Shown: positions 7,501 through 16,165, numbered from the stretch's first letter. The stretch: 38,651 bases of DNA from an uncultured Flavobacteriales bacterium (GCA_937973685.1 CALJKJ010000035.1:1-38651), one strand, 5' to 3'. Translations and numbers: made by a program. Notes: generated from the letters alone by a model not told the origin.

Positions 7501-8976
7501 GGTATTACCGTTTATCAAGAACAGGTAATGCTTTTGTCGCAGAAATTAGCAGGCTTTTCGAAAGGTGATGCCGATGTTTTGCGGAAAGCAATGGGTAAGA
7601 AGCAACGTTACATCCTGGATAAAATGAAACCACAATTTGTCGAACAAGGACAAGAACGTGGACATGATCCGGTTGTACTAGAGAAAATCTGGAAAGACTG
7701 GGAGGCATTTGCTTCGTATGCATTTAACAAATCGCATTCAACGTGTTACGCTTGGATTGCCTACCAAACAGCATATTTGAAGGCAAATTATCCTGCTGAA
7801 TTTATGGCAGCTGTTTTATCAAATAATTTGAATGATATTTCCCAAGTGAGTTTCTTCATGGAAGAATGCAAGCGTATGGGGGTGGAAGTACTTGGTCCGG
7901 ATGTAAACGAATCGGCCTATCAATTTACTGTTAATCAAGCAGGTGCTATTCGTTTTGGAATGGGTGGCATCAAAGGCTTGGGAATGGGACCAGTTGAAAA
8001 CATTATTCAAGAACGCCAAGAGAATGGACCTTTTACCTCTGTTTTCGATATGACAAAACGCTTGAATTTACGTTTGGTTAATAAAAAAGCGTTGGAAAGT
8101 CTTGCATATGCAGGCGCATTAGATTCCTATCAACAAGTACACCGAGCACAATATTTTTACCAAGATGCAAATGGCAGAACATTTTTAGAGAACGCACTGA
8201 AATATGGTGCTTCGCTTCAAGATAACGAAAATTCATCGCAGGTGTCCATGTTTGGAGAAGCATCGGATATCAAAATGCCCGAACCAACTGTTCCAATTTG
8301 TGAAGAATGGGAGTTGTTACGCAAGTTAAATTTCGAAAAAGAAGTGGTGGGAATTTTTATTTCTGGTCACCCCTTGGATGATTTTAGAGTAGAAGTAGAT
8401 GCTTTTTGCAATGGAAAAATAGAAATGTTGAGTGATTTAAAAGTGAATTACGGACGTGAATTAATCATTCCAGCTATTGTAACCGATGCACAACATTTGA
8501 CCACGAAAACGGGTAAACCTTATGGAATTTTAACCATAGAAGATTATTCGAATACAACGAAGCAATATATTTTTGGTGATACATATCTCAAATTCAAACA
8601 CTTGATGGTGAAGGATTTGTTTGTTGCCATTCGTGGTAAAGTACAAGAAGGTCCATATCCCGATAAAATTACCAAAGTAAAACCAATTGAATTTGCAATT
8701 TCTTCGATCGAACAATTACAAGACTTGTTAGATAATCGAACAGCTACGATGAATATTTCAATTCCGTTAAAAGCGTTGGATCAATTAATGATGAGTAAAC
8801 TAGAACAGTTGTTTTCCGAGTCAGAAGGAAAGTGCTCGGTAAAGTTTACGGTTGTCGATAATTTGGATAACATTTCAGTATCAATGCCTTCGCGTAAATT
8901 GCGCATTGAACCGTCATTAAAAATGATCAATTCATTGAAAGAATTGCAATTAGGAGTGGAAATAATAGGCAATTAA
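4591..8976 (+). CDS. dnaE: DNA polymerase III alpha subunit with fused N-terminal exonuclease
   Basis: This is the replicative polymerase. The 1461-residue product begins with a DnaQ-like 3'-5' exonuclease domain (about residues 1-190) with a complete DEDDh set: D6 and E8 in FDTETTG, D105 in NIGFD, H170 and D175 in EAHNATAD. A PHP domain starts near residue 257 (HLHNHTQF, H259/H261/H263). The C-family polymerase core follows: GPGRGSAAGSAVAY, the catalytic PDIDIDFDD (D685, D687), and the FNKSHSTCYAWIAYQTAYLK region. A helix-hairpin-helix and an OB fold lie near the C-terminus. The exonuclease fusion fits DnaE of Flavobacteriia as I know it. The gene stands alone and abuts the convergent SirB1-like gene. 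Confidence 0.96.
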   Translation: MYLIFDTETTGLPRNWNAPYTDLDNWPRAVQIAWQLHDDMGNLIEAKDFLIRPDGYDIPYDAERIHGISTELALAEGVDLEDVVAEFNLAIEQAQFVVGQNIGFDLNIMGAEFLRAQTPTQMHDLPVLDTCTEVTANLCQLPGGRGGRFKLPTLTELHQYLFAVPFGEAHNATADVEATTRCFFELIRREVFTKEELKVELPYFERFKSLHPSAIMPIGLTHINLKEASAHLKATVQTDNIAVDTSEARQRLKDLPFVHLHNHTQFTILQSTMNVKGLIKQAIHHKMPAVALTDTGNMMAAFHFEKAITAINKEIAEERKIAQENGEPFDKQPIMPIIGCEMYVCRNRLDKTVKDNGYQVVFLAKNKKGYHNLIKLASIAHTEGMYYVPRIDKQIIEQYKEDLIVLTGGLSGEVANLLLNVGEKQAEDALLWWKAQFESDLYVEIMRHGQDDENRVNAALIKLANKHQVKLVATNNTFYATREDANTHDILLCVRDGEQVATPKGKGRNFRFGLENEEYYFKSGEEMKELFLDLPEAIESISEILEKIEPFGLAREVLLPAFDIPDEFIDAADESDGGKRGENAYLRHLTYIGATKRYGEITDEIRERIDFELKTIEKTGYPGYFLIVQDFCQAARNMGVSVGPGRGSAAGSAVAYCIGITNVDPIAYDLLFERFLNPDRVSMPDIDIDFDDEGRGRVIDWVIEKYGANQVAQIITYGTMAAKSSIRDAGRVLDLPLIETNTLAKLIPDNLSLNKIFNSDELELAEKLANSPADFANVQELRSIANGTDMRAQVLRQAQRIEGSVRNTGIHACGVIITPDDITNFVPVSLAKDTGMWCTQFDNSVAEEAGLLKMDFLGLKTLTLIKDAVKNVKKRHGIDLDPDTFPVDDIKTYELFQRGDTVGIFQYESPGMQKYMRELKPSVFADLIAMNALYRPGPLEYIPDFVKRKNGEQEIKYDLPACEEYLAETYGITVYQEQVMLLSQKLAGFSKGDADVLRKAMGKKQRYILDKMKPQFVEQGQERGHDPVVLEKIWKDWEAFASYAFNKSHSTCYAWIAYQTAYLKANYPAEFMAAVLSNNLNDISQVSFFMEECKRMGVEVLGPDVNESAYQFTVNQAGAIRFGMGGIKGLGMGPVENIIQERQENGPFTSVFDMTKRLNLRLVNKKALESLAYAGALDSYQQVHRAQYFYQDANGRTFLENALKYGASLQDNENSSQVSMFGEASDIKMPEPTVPICEEWELLRKLNFEKEVVGIFISGHPLDDFRVEVDAFCNGKIEMLSDLKVNYGRELIIPAIVTDAQHLTTKTGKPYGILTIEDYSNTTKQYIFGDTYLKFKHLMVKDLFVAIRGKVQEGPYPDKITKVKPIEFAISSIEQLQDLLDNRTATMNISIPLKALDQLMMSKLEQLFSESEGKCSVKFTVVDNLDNISVSMPSRKLRIEPSLKMINSLKELQLGVEIIGN

Positions 8977-9852
8977 TTAGTCCAACAGGCTTCTTAATTC
9001 ACACAATTCATTCACTTTTTCATGACTGCCAACTTGTTGAAATGCGGCAATCAAATTGGTGAGCATTCTTCTAATTATATCTGAATTGGAGCACGGTTGA
9101 AAATGAGAAGCATCGGGTGTTACCTGAATACTTTGTAAAAATTGTTGAATGTCCTCTTTTTGGAAAATACTTCCTTTTGAAAAAGTATTGATGTAAAACA
9201 ACACACCATATTCATTGCCATTTGACATGAACAAGTTCGTCCCATTGTTGTCCATATATGCCAAAATGAAATGATTGGGCAAATTGACGCCGTAAATGGG
9301 TAATTCAAGTTTTTGAGCTATTATACTATAAATCAAGCTCAAACTCAACGGGTTTCCTTTGCGCGATTCAATAACTGTATTGATGTACGAATTGTTACTG
9401 GAATTGTAATTTTTTGAATTCCCTACAAAACCGTATTGCTCAAAAATTACTTTGTTGATGATGCGTACCGCTTCAAATGCCGTCATGTTTGGATTGATTT
9501 CTAACCAACAATCACGGCGCATGCGTTCGATGTAATCCAAAACCGATTTTTCATCTAATCCAGGATATTGATATTTTGCAACGATTAAAGCACCTTTCAA
9601 CAGGTCTTTTGATGAACTGGCATACCAAGTTGTTAAATCTGTTTTGCAGGCTTCAAATTGAATCTCATGAATGAGATTTTCAATCCGCGATTGGAACAAC
9701 AAGCCCAAATCGCTTTCTTCCCAAGAAGTTTGAAGTTGTTGAATAGCTTCCGGTCCGATTTCAAGCACACGATTTCTTACATGAGCATATACTTGTTCAT
9801 CGGGATCATCCATAAGTGCAATCAATGCATGCAGTGAGTTTCCATTCGCCAT
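8977..9852 (-). CDS. SirB1-like transglutaminase-fold protein
   Basis: The 291-residue product has the Transglut_core2/SirB1 signature RKGNPLSLSLIYSIIAQKL followed by GVNLPNHFILAY. The N-terminal part (ALMDDPDEQVYAHVRNRVLE) looks like a short helical repeat region. SirB1-type proteins share the transglutaminase fold but lack the classical cysteine catalytic centre at this position, where LSLSLIY is found; their function is poorly known. The stop is directly adjacent to the dnaE stop with no spacer. A -7 element lies only 4 bp before the ATG, so the message could be leaderless. An internal ATG at codon 14 is less likely. Confidence 0.82.
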   Translation of the reverse strand: MANGNSLHALIALMDDPDEQVYAHVRNRVLEIGPEAIQQLQTSWEESDLGLLFQSRIENLIHEIQFEACKTDLTTWYASSSKDLLKGALIVAKYQYPGLDEKSVLDYIERMRRDCWLEINPNMTAFEAVRIINKVIFEQYGFVGNSKNYNSSNNSYINTVIESRKGNPLSLSLIYSIIAQKLELPIYGVNLPNHFILAYMDNNGTNLFMSNGNEYGVLFYINTFSKGSIFQKEDIQQFLQSIQVTPDASHFQPCSNSDIIRRMLTNLIAAFQQVGSHEKVNELCELRSLLD

Positions 9853-9856
9853 GTGA

Positions 9857-9864
9857 CAAAGTTA
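9857..9864 (-). promoter_or_regulatory. Candidate -7 element immediately before the SirB1-like gene
   Basis: On the minus strand TAACTTTG matches TAnnTTTG and ends only 4 bases from the ATG (9852). A start 5-7 nt downstream would begin at or near the A of the ATG. Confidence 0.45.
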
Positions 9865-9931
9865 CAGTCAAATGACAATCGGATTGGATGACCGTTCAAG
9901 ATGTTTTAAAACACAAATTGTTTACAAGTGT

Positions 9932-9961
9932 ATAAAAACGACAGAACTATTGTGTTTTTAT
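9932..9961 (-). terminator. Possible terminator of the foldase-MoxR operon
   Basis: ATAAAAAC (9932-9939) pairs with GTTTTTAT (9954-9961), and ACA (9941-9943) with TGT (9951-9953), leaving one bulged G and a 7-nt loop. It lies 16 bp beyond the moxR stop. The stem is AT-rich, so support is moderate. Nothing else is seen in the 125-bp gap apart from the -7 element. Confidence 0.35.
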
Positions 9962-9977
9962 CTTGTTGAAACAGTGA

Positions 9978-10931
9978 TTATAACAGCTCTTGAATTAATT
10001 TATCTGTTGAATAACCTTCAGCTTCAGCGCGGTAATTTCGAACGATTCGGTGTCTCAAAATAGGTAAAGCAACTGCTTTTACATCATCAATATCTGGTGA
10101 AAATTTTCCATGTAAGGCAGCATGGCATTTTGCACCTACGATTAAGTATTGTGAAGCACGTGGACCAGCTCCCCACGAAATAAAATCTTTGGTGATTTGT
10201 GGCGCAAGTTCACTGTTTTTACGCGTTTTCCCCACCAATTTAACGGCGTATTCTAACACATTGTCAGCAACAGGGATACGGCGAATTAGTTCTTGGTATT
10301 CAGCAATTTTTTCACCGCTTACAATTTGATTCAATGTTATTTTTGTATCCGATGTAGTGCTTTTTACTATCGCTAATTCCTCTAAATAAGTTGGGTAGTC
10401 AACCCAAATATTAAACATGAAGCGGTCTAATTGTGCTTCAGGTAGTGGATAGGTTCCTTCTTGTTCAATTGGATTCTGTGTTGCAAGCACGAAAAACGGA
10501 TGAGGTAAATCATACGTTGTTCCTGCAGCAGTAACACGTCTTTCTTGCATGGCTTCAAGTAAAGCTGATTGCGTTTTTGGCGGAGTTCTGTTGATTTCAT
10601 CCGCAAGTATAATATTACTAAAAAGAGGTCCTTTAATAAATTTAAATTGACGTGATTCATCTAAAATTTCTGACCCCACAATATCAGAAGGCATCAAGTC
10701 GGGCGTGAATTGAACGCGGTTAAAGGATAAACCTAGCGTTTCAGAAATGGTGTTCACTAACAACGTTTTAGCTAGTCCTGGAACGCCAACCAACAAACAA
10801 TGGCCACGTGAAAAAATGGAAATCAATACTTGATCAACAACATCATCTTGCCCAACAATTACTTGATGAATTTCATTTTTTAATGCGTTATAATCTTTAA
10901 CTAATTGCTCAATTGCTGCTACGTCTGACAT
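9978..10931 (-). CDS. MoxR family AAA+ ATPase
   Basis: The 317-residue product is a complete MoxR-type AAA+ ATPase. Walker A is GVPGLAKT (residues 49-56), Walker B is IILADEINR, sensor 1 is VLATQNPIEQEGTYPLPEAQ, and the arginine-finger region follows (QLDRFMF). The C-terminal lid contains WGAGPRASQYL. MoxR ATPases act as chaperones for VWA-domain partners and membrane complexes. Here the gene is last in an operon after the periplasmic foldases, 24 bp downstream. The usual DUF58 and BatA/B/D partners are not adjacent, so its client cannot be named. Confidence 0.93.
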   Translation of the reverse strand: MSDVAAIEQLVKDYNALKNEIHQVIVGQDDVVDQVLISIFSRGHCLLVGVPGLAKTLLVNTISETLGLSFNRVQFTPDLMPSDIVGSEILDESRQFKFIKGPLFSNIILADEINRTPPKTQSALLEAMQERRVTAAGTTYDLPHPFFVLATQNPIEQEGTYPLPEAQLDRFMFNIWVDYPTYLEELAIVKSTTSDTKITLNQIVSGEKIAEYQELIRRIPVADNVLEYAVKLVGKTRKNSELAPQITKDFISWGAGPRASQYLIVGAKCHAALHGKFSPDIDDVKAVALPILRHRIVRNYRAEAEGYSTDKLIQELL

Positions 10932-10955
10932 AGTAAGGTGCTAATAAAATTGTAG

Positions 10956-12323
10956 TTAGTGGTTCCAATTGTTTTGAAACGTACATGATTTATATCTGTC
11001 ATCAATGCGAATATATGCGGTAGAAATACGTGATTTCGTCCAATTCATAATTGCTTGATTTTTTTTATCTTCTTCTGTCATCATTCGAAACAAGTTGTAA
11101 TCATCTGTTAGATTTGCAACGTGTTGCTGTGTACGGTCAGCGATACGAACAATGCGCAATGCTTTTTTGCGTTCGTTGAAGTCGAAATAAAAACCAGGAG
11201 AAGTTACTTGTCCACTTTCCAATGCATCAGTTAACATGAACATTTGTGGGTCAACTTGGTTTACTTGTTCGATGCTCCATTTTTGTTCGCCAGTTATTGG
11301 ATTCGTAATGAAACCTTTGTTTTCCTTCGTGTTTGGATCGTTTGAAAATTGTTTTACGGCAGCTTCCCACGTAATTGTGTTGTTTTTTAAAGCCAAGTAA
11401 CAAGCATCCATTCTTTTTGCCGCAGCATCCAAGCTATCTGGACTGAATTCAATTGTTTTTAATATGTGGTAAACTAGGTAATCATCACCTTTTCGTTCAA
11501 CCATCAACATGATGTGGAATCCAAAGTCTGTTTCAAAAACCTCACTTATTTCGCCAGGTTTTAAGGTGTATGCAGTTGCTTCAAAAGGTTTTACCATCAT
11601 TCCTCTAGTTGCCTCGATTTTACCACCTTCAGCAGCACTTCCTGGATCATCCGAATACAAACGCGCCATGGTTTGAAAGTTCTTTTTATCCACAACGATT
11701 TGCTTGCGAATATCTTTCAATTCGTTCAATGCTTTTTCCTTATCAAGTTTGGTAATTGTAGGGAAAATCGCGATCTGTTGGAAACTCAACTGAGAATTGA
11801 TGAGGGGTAAACTGTCTTTTGGTATTTTATTGTAAAAATCGACTACTTCTTTTGGCGAAACACTCACATTTCCTGTTATACCTCGTTCAACTTCTTGTCC
11901 TTGCAATCGTTTTTTAATCGATGCGCGAAACTCTTCTTTGATTTGCGATTTTGACTTTCCGTAAAAAGATTCGATGGTAATTGGATTGCCGTTTTCATCT
12001 TTCACATCTTTCATTTGATTTTCAATGACACGCAAACGGTTTTCCATTTCAGCATCTACTTGCTCATCACTTATGACAACGCTATCCAATTCAGCTTGAT
12101 TGACCAATAAGAAGTTGTACATCATTTGTTCCAAAATCTGACAATCTGTTTGAGGTACTTCGTTGGTGTTGTTTTGTTTGACCGCTTGCTTTTGGGCTTC
12201 AATCTCAGATAACAAAATGACGTTATCGCCAACTTGTGCAACTATTTGATCAATTACTTTTTGTCCCCAACTCATGGATGATAACAGCATCGTTAGGATA
12301 ATAATTGCGTTTTTGCTATTCAT
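10956..12323 (-). CDS. SurA-like periplasmic peptidyl-prolyl isomerase
   Basis: The 455-residue product has a signal peptide (cleavage after about residue 20, SMSWGQ). A SurA_N-type chaperone domain follows, with a helical stretch and QILEQMMYNFLLVNQAELD. The first parvulin domain is near residues 170-290 (SFQQIAIFP, FQTMARLYSDDPGSAAEGG, FGFHIMLMVERKG). A second, more diverged parvulin-like region follows (VYHILKTIEF, WEAAVKQFSNDPNTKENKG). It should assist folding of outer-membrane proteins in the periplasm. It lies 108 bp after another parvulin-repeat gene and 24 bp before moxR, so the three may work together in envelope assembly. Confidence 0.88.
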   Translation of the reverse strand: MNSKNAIIILTMLLSSMSWGQKVIDQIVAQVGDNVILLSEIEAQKQAVKQNNTNEVPQTDCQILEQMMYNFLLVNQAELDSVVISDEQVDAEMENRLRVIENQMKDVKDENGNPITIESFYGKSKSQIKEEFRASIKKRLQGQEVERGITGNVSVSPKEVVDFYNKIPKDSLPLINSQLSFQQIAIFPTITKLDKEKALNELKDIRKQIVVDKKNFQTMARLYSDDPGSAAEGGKIEATRGMMVKPFEATAYTLKPGEISEVFETDFGFHIMLMVERKGDDYLVYHILKTIEFSPDSLDAAAKRMDACYLALKNNTITWEAAVKQFSNDPNTKENKGFITNPITGEQKWSIEQVNQVDPQMFMLTDALESGQVTSPGFYFDFNERKKALRIVRIADRTQQHVANLTDDYNLFRMMTEEDKKNQAIMNWTKSRISTAYIRIDDRYKSCTFQNNWNH

Positions 12324-12431
12324 ATTTTTTTTACGTTCAAGTTGTTCGTTGTGCGAATGTCGGCTTCTTTTTTGACTTTCTCAAAATTGAAACGTCGTTT
12401 TACATTATTTTGTGATTTTAAGCAACGACTC

Positions 12432-14387
12432 TTAGTTACCAAGTGAATACAATACTTGTTTGTTGACAATAATTGGATGTTTTTTTGCGATTTCTTCCAA
12501 CCATTGTTTTTCTAAATAAGTTTGATAATCAGATGTAGCAGCACCTTTTGCTTCGGACAATAATTTTGGTCCAGCAGGTAATAACTCATCTACTTTGACA
12601 ACATAAAATTTGTTTTCAAATTGGTAAACAGGATTGACACCTTTCTTAATCACTTGATTTTTTAAATAACTTGTTGTAGCTGTTTCAAATTTCCCTGTAC
12701 GAACACGTAAATTCAATTCGGAATCTTTGTTGATGATACCGATAATTGTTTTAGAACTAATCGTATCACTTTTCAATAGCGTTGCTACTTTTGCGGCTAC
12801 TTCTTTAGAAGAACATTCGTAAACATAAGCATTCGCCCGCTCACCCCAATCATATTTACTGTTGTTTGCATTGAAGTAAACGCGAAGACCAGCAGTGTCT
12901 TTGATTGCTTTGTTCCACACTTTGTCGGTCATTACTTCGTATAACAATATCCCATCGTGGTATTCTTTCATCAACGCTTTGAATTCTGGATATTTGTTAT
13001 CTAATTGACGTTCTTCGTATGCTAAAATTTCAGCTTTTTGAAAATTCGCATATTGTTTTTCAACTAACGTTCTGTTATCCGTTGAACGAACTGCACGGTA
13101 ATTTTTTTCTAAATATTTTGCAAATTGTTTTTGTGTAAATTTTTGATCTGCTAGCGTGAACATTACTTTGTCCGATTTTAATTTGCTTGCATTCCATTTT
13201 CCTTTCACATAATTGGTGTCAATGTTTTGAACAAACCATTTGGAAGTTTTAGCGAAATTATCAACAAAACCATAAGTTTTTTTCATTTTAGTGATGAAAG
13301 ATAATTGGGTGCTGATTGCTCTGTCGTCTTTGTTTACTTTCGATTGAATTTCCTTTTTCAATTCAGCAAACGTACGTAACGGAGTCCATTGCAAACGTTT
13401 GATAATGTGGAATCCAACATCTGTTTTCACAGGTTGTGAAATATCATTGTCGTTTTTCAACGCAAATGCAGCTTCTTCAAATTCAGGAACCATACGCGTT
13501 GTTGTTCCCGTTCCAAATAAAGGTAATTCACCACCTTTTTCAGCTGTTTGCCCATCGTCTGAGAACTCACTTGCTAAGGTTGCAAAAGACTCGCCATTTT
13601 TCAATTTCGCATAGATTTCATCTACTTTTTTCTGAGCACTCAACTTTTCTTCTTCTGGTGCATCTTTTGCTACAGCTATCATGATGTGCGCAGCTTTCAT
13701 TGTACCGCGAGCTGGACGTTGGTCTGCAATTTTTAAAATATGGTACCCATATTTCGTTCTAACGGGATTTGAGATACTTCCAACTGGTGTTGTATATGCA
13801 GCTTCTTCAAATTGATAGACCATTTGAAACGCTGTAAAAAAGCCTAAATCTCCATTGTTGCGTTGTGCTGATGGATCTTCTGAACCTCCTTTTGATTTCG
13901 CAACAGCAGCAAAATCTTCACCTGCTTCAATACGTTTTTTCAAGGCCATGATTTTGTTGTAGGCACGTAACGTATCTTCTGGCAAAGCATTTTCTTCCAC
14001 ACGAATCAAAATGTGTGATGCGCGAATTTCAGTTTTCATGCGCTCGTATGCTTGATTGACTAAATAGCTATTTTGACTTGAATCGATCAAATAAGGTTGT
14101 GCTAATTGCTTGCGGTAACCTTCTAATTCTTTCTTTAATTTTGGAATAGTGTCGTAACCTAATGCTTCTGCTTCAGCAACTTTTAGTTTGAACTTTTTGA
14201 ACAATTCCATGTACTCATCCAACGATTGTTGATCGTATTTAGGAGCGTTGTTATTTTTCAAATAAATCTGTAAAAACTCTGATTTACTTACTTTTTTGCC
14301 ATCTATTTCAATGACACTATCGTCATTTTGAGCGCTTAATTGTATTGAAAAAAGTACACTAAGTACAAGAATAAGTTGTTTCTTCAT
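12432..14387 (-). CDS. Periplasmic foldase with two parvulin domains (PpiC/PrsA-like)
   Basis: The 651-residue product has a signal peptide (to about residue 19, IQLSAQ). It carries two clear consecutive parvulin rotamase domains, each starting with the conserved His strand: ASHILIRVEE with FGFF-type ending YGYHILKIADQR, then AAHIMIAVAK ending VGFHIIKRLQW. The long C-terminal half (about residues 370-651) is helix-rich with no motif I recognise. It is probably a chaperone-like clamp for outer-membrane or T9SS clients. A -7 element lies 33 bp upstream. The gene heads the foldase-moxR group. Confidence 0.87.
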   Translation of the reverse strand: MKKQLILVLSVLFSIQLSAQNDDSVIEIDGKKVSKSEFLQIYLKNNNAPKYDQQSLDEYMELFKKFKLKVAEAEALGYDTIPKLKKELEGYRKQLAQPYLIDSSQNSYLVNQAYERMKTEIRASHILIRVEENALPEDTLRAYNKIMALKKRIEAGEDFAAVAKSKGGSEDPSAQRNNGDLGFFTAFQMVYQFEEAAYTTPVGSISNPVRTKYGYHILKIADQRPARGTMKAAHIMIAVAKDAPEEEKLSAQKKVDEIYAKLKNGESFATLASEFSDDGQTAEKGGELPLFGTGTTTRMVPEFEEAAFALKNDNDISQPVKTDVGFHIIKRLQWTPLRTFAELKKEIQSKVNKDDRAISTQLSFITKMKKTYGFVDNFAKTSKWFVQNIDTNYVKGKWNASKLKSDKVMFTLADQKFTQKQFAKYLEKNYRAVRSTDNRTLVEKQYANFQKAEILAYEERQLDNKYPEFKALMKEYHDGILLYEVMTDKVWNKAIKDTAGLRVYFNANNSKYDWGERANAYVYECSSKEVAAKVATLLKSDTISSKTIIGIINKDSELNLRVRTGKFETATTSYLKNQVIKKGVNPVYQFENKFYVVKVDELLPAGPKLLSEAKGAATSDYQTYLEKQWLEEIAKKHPIIVNKQVLYSLGN

Positions 14388-14419
14388 GTTTGTATTTAAC
14401 TAGATTAAAACCAAAGACC

Positions 14420-14427
14420 CAAATTTA
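14420..14427 (-). promoter_or_regulatory. Candidate -7 element for the foldase operon
   Basis: On the minus strand TAAATTTG fits TAnnTTTG, with a predicted leader of about 26 nt. No -33 TTG is seen at 19-21 nt. Confidence 0.4.
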
Positions 14428-14502
14428 ATATAATGTTTTGGGTTTTCATTACTTTGTGGTTGATTTAAGATTTTTTTAAATATTTATTTGAAAATTCTAC
14501 AT

Positions 14503-14533
14503 AAAAAAAGCCGATCATTGACCAGCTTTTTTT
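14503..14533 (-). terminator. Rho-independent terminator of guaB
   Basis: On the minus strand AAAAAAAGC, then TGGTC, pairs with GATCG, then GCTTTTTTT. This gives a 14-bp stem (two G-U wobbles) closed by an AAT loop and ending in a T run. It lies 21 bp after the guaB stop. Confidence 0.9.
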
Positions 14534-14553
14534 CTTTTGTATTTCGAATGTGT

Positions 14554-16026
14554 TTATTTCAAACTGTAATTTGGAGCTTCACGTGAAATGATTACATCAT
14601 GTGGGTGTGATTCTCGCATACCTGCTGACGTAATTCGAACAAATTCAGCACCTTTCAATGTTGAGATATTAGCTGCCCCACAATAACCCATTCCAGCACG
14701 CAATCCACCAATGATTTGATAAACGACTTCCGCTAAATTTCCTTTGTAAGGTACGCGTCCAGAGATCCCTTCAGGTACTAATTTTTTCACATCGTCTTCA
14801 GCATCTTGGAAATAGCGGTCTTTTGAACCTTTTTGCATCGCTTCCAAAGAGCCCATACCGCGGTATGACTTGAATTTTCTTCCTTCGTAAATAATCGTTT
14901 CACCTGGCGATTCTTCCACTCCAGCAAACATCGATCCAATCATTACGATATCAGCGCCTGCCGCTACAGCTTTTACGATATCACCTGTATAACGTATTCC
15001 ACCGTCAGCAATAACAGGAACGCCTGTTCCTTCTAAAGCAAGTGCAACATCGTTAACTGCAGTTAATTGAGGAACCCCAACACCAGCAATTATACGTGTT
15101 GTACAAATTGAACCTGGTCCAATTCCAACTTTCACAGCATCTGCACCTGCAGCTACCAAGTATTTTGCAGCCTCAGCAGTTGCAATGTTTCCAACAACAA
15201 CCTCTAGTGTCGGATACAATGCTTTTACAGCTTTCAATTGCGTAACAACACCTTCTGTATGTCCATGAGCAGTATCGATAACGATTGCGTCAACTCCAGC
15301 TTCAACCAATGCTTTTACACGATCGATTGTATCAAATGTAACGCCAACTGCAGCAGCAACACGTAAACGACCAAACGAATCTTTACATGAGTTCGGGTGT
15401 GTTTTAACTTTGATGATATCTCGGTAAGTTATCAATCCAATCAATTTATTGTTGCCATCAATGACTGGTAACTTTTCAATTTTATTTTCTTTTAAAATCT
15501 CTTCAGCTGTAGCTAAACTTGTTCCATCAGTTGTTGTGACTAAGTTAATAGCAGTCATCACCTCTTGAATGGGACGGGTATTGTTTTTTTCAAAACGCAA
15601 ATCACGGTTGGTAATAATACCTTTTAAAACTCTATTTCCGTCAACAACAGGAATACCACCAATTTTGTGTTCCGCCATTAATTGCAAAGCATCACCAACA
15701 ACTGCATCTTCAGATAAAGTAACTGGATCTAAAATCATTCCACTTTCTGAACGTTTCACTTTGCGTACTTGCAAAGCTTGCTCTTCGATGGTCATGTTTT
15801 TGTGTATCACACCAATACCACCTTGTTGTGCCAGGGCGATTGCTAAATTAGCCTCAGTAACGGTATCCATTGCAGAAGAAACAATTGGTGTGTTTACTTC
15901 AATGTTACGGGTGAATTTACTTTTCAATTGAACGTCACGTGGTAAGACTTTTGAAAAAGCTGGAACAAGAAGTACGTCGTCGTATGTAAGACCTTCTCGA
16001 ACTAAATTAAGATTGGACAGTGCCAT
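14554..16026 (-). CDS. guaB: IMP dehydrogenase
   Basis: The enzyme oxidises IMP to XMP with NAD+, the first committed step of GMP synthesis. The 490-residue product has the full layout: TYDDVLLVPAFS at the start, two CBS domains inserted at about residues 95-205 (MAEHKIGGIPVVDG and ILKENKIEKLPVIDG), and the catalytic loop GIGPGSICTTR with the nucleophile C308. Then come ADGGIRYTGDIVKA and the flap region YFQDAEDDVKKLVPEGISG. Length is standard. It is transcribed alone, from a -7 element 32 bp upstream to a strong terminator. Confidence 0.97.
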   Translation of the reverse strand: MALSNLNLVREGLTYDDVLLVPAFSKVLPRDVQLKSKFTRNIEVNTPIVSSAMDTVTEANLAIALAQQGGIGVIHKNMTIEEQALQVRKVKRSESGMILDPVTLSEDAVVGDALQLMAEHKIGGIPVVDGNRVLKGIITNRDLRFEKNNTRPIQEVMTAINLVTTTDGTSLATAEEILKENKIEKLPVIDGNNKLIGLITYRDIIKVKTHPNSCKDSFGRLRVAAAVGVTFDTIDRVKALVEAGVDAIVIDTAHGHTEGVVTQLKAVKALYPTLEVVVGNIATAEAAKYLVAAGADAVKVGIGPGSICTTRIIAGVGVPQLTAVNDVALALEGTGVPVIADGGIRYTGDIVKAVAAGADIVMIGSMFAGVEESPGETIIYEGRKFKSYRGMGSLEAMQKGSKDRYFQDAEDDVKKLVPEGISGRVPYKGNLAEVVYQIIGGLRAGMGYCGAANISTLKGAEFVRITSAGMRESHPHDVIISREAPNYSLK

Positions 16027-16057
16027 ATTTTTGAATCTATATTGGAATAAATTCTCG

Positions 16058-16065
16058 CAAAAGTA
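16058..16065 (-). promoter_or_regulatory. Candidate -7 element for guaB
   Basis: On the minus strand TACTTTTG fits TAnnTTTG, with a predicted leader of about 25 nt. The nearest upstream TTG is 24 nt away, longer than usual. Confidence 0.4.
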
Positions 16066-16117
16066 ACTATTTTCAGGGAGATTTTAAAGCAATACCTTTA
16101 ATTTTTTGTGAAATCTT

Positions 16118-16134
16118 GTTTAATAATGTTAAAC
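16118..16134. promoter_or_regulatory. Inverted repeat GTTTAA-N5-TTAAAC
   Basis: A perfect 6+6 palindrome with a 5-bp spacer lies 32 bp before the ATG at 16166. Its half site resembles the GTTTAAT repeats before the carotenoid sigma gene, so a shared regulator is possible but unproven. Confidence 0.3.
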
Positions 16135-16165
16135 TTACGAATGAAATGTGCACTAAAATCATTTT

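Noticed and set aside
9872..10063. Plus-strand open frame of 63 codons overlapping the end of moxR
   Set aside because: It runs through the terminator-like hairpin and into antisense moxR sequence; no recognisable domain or start context.
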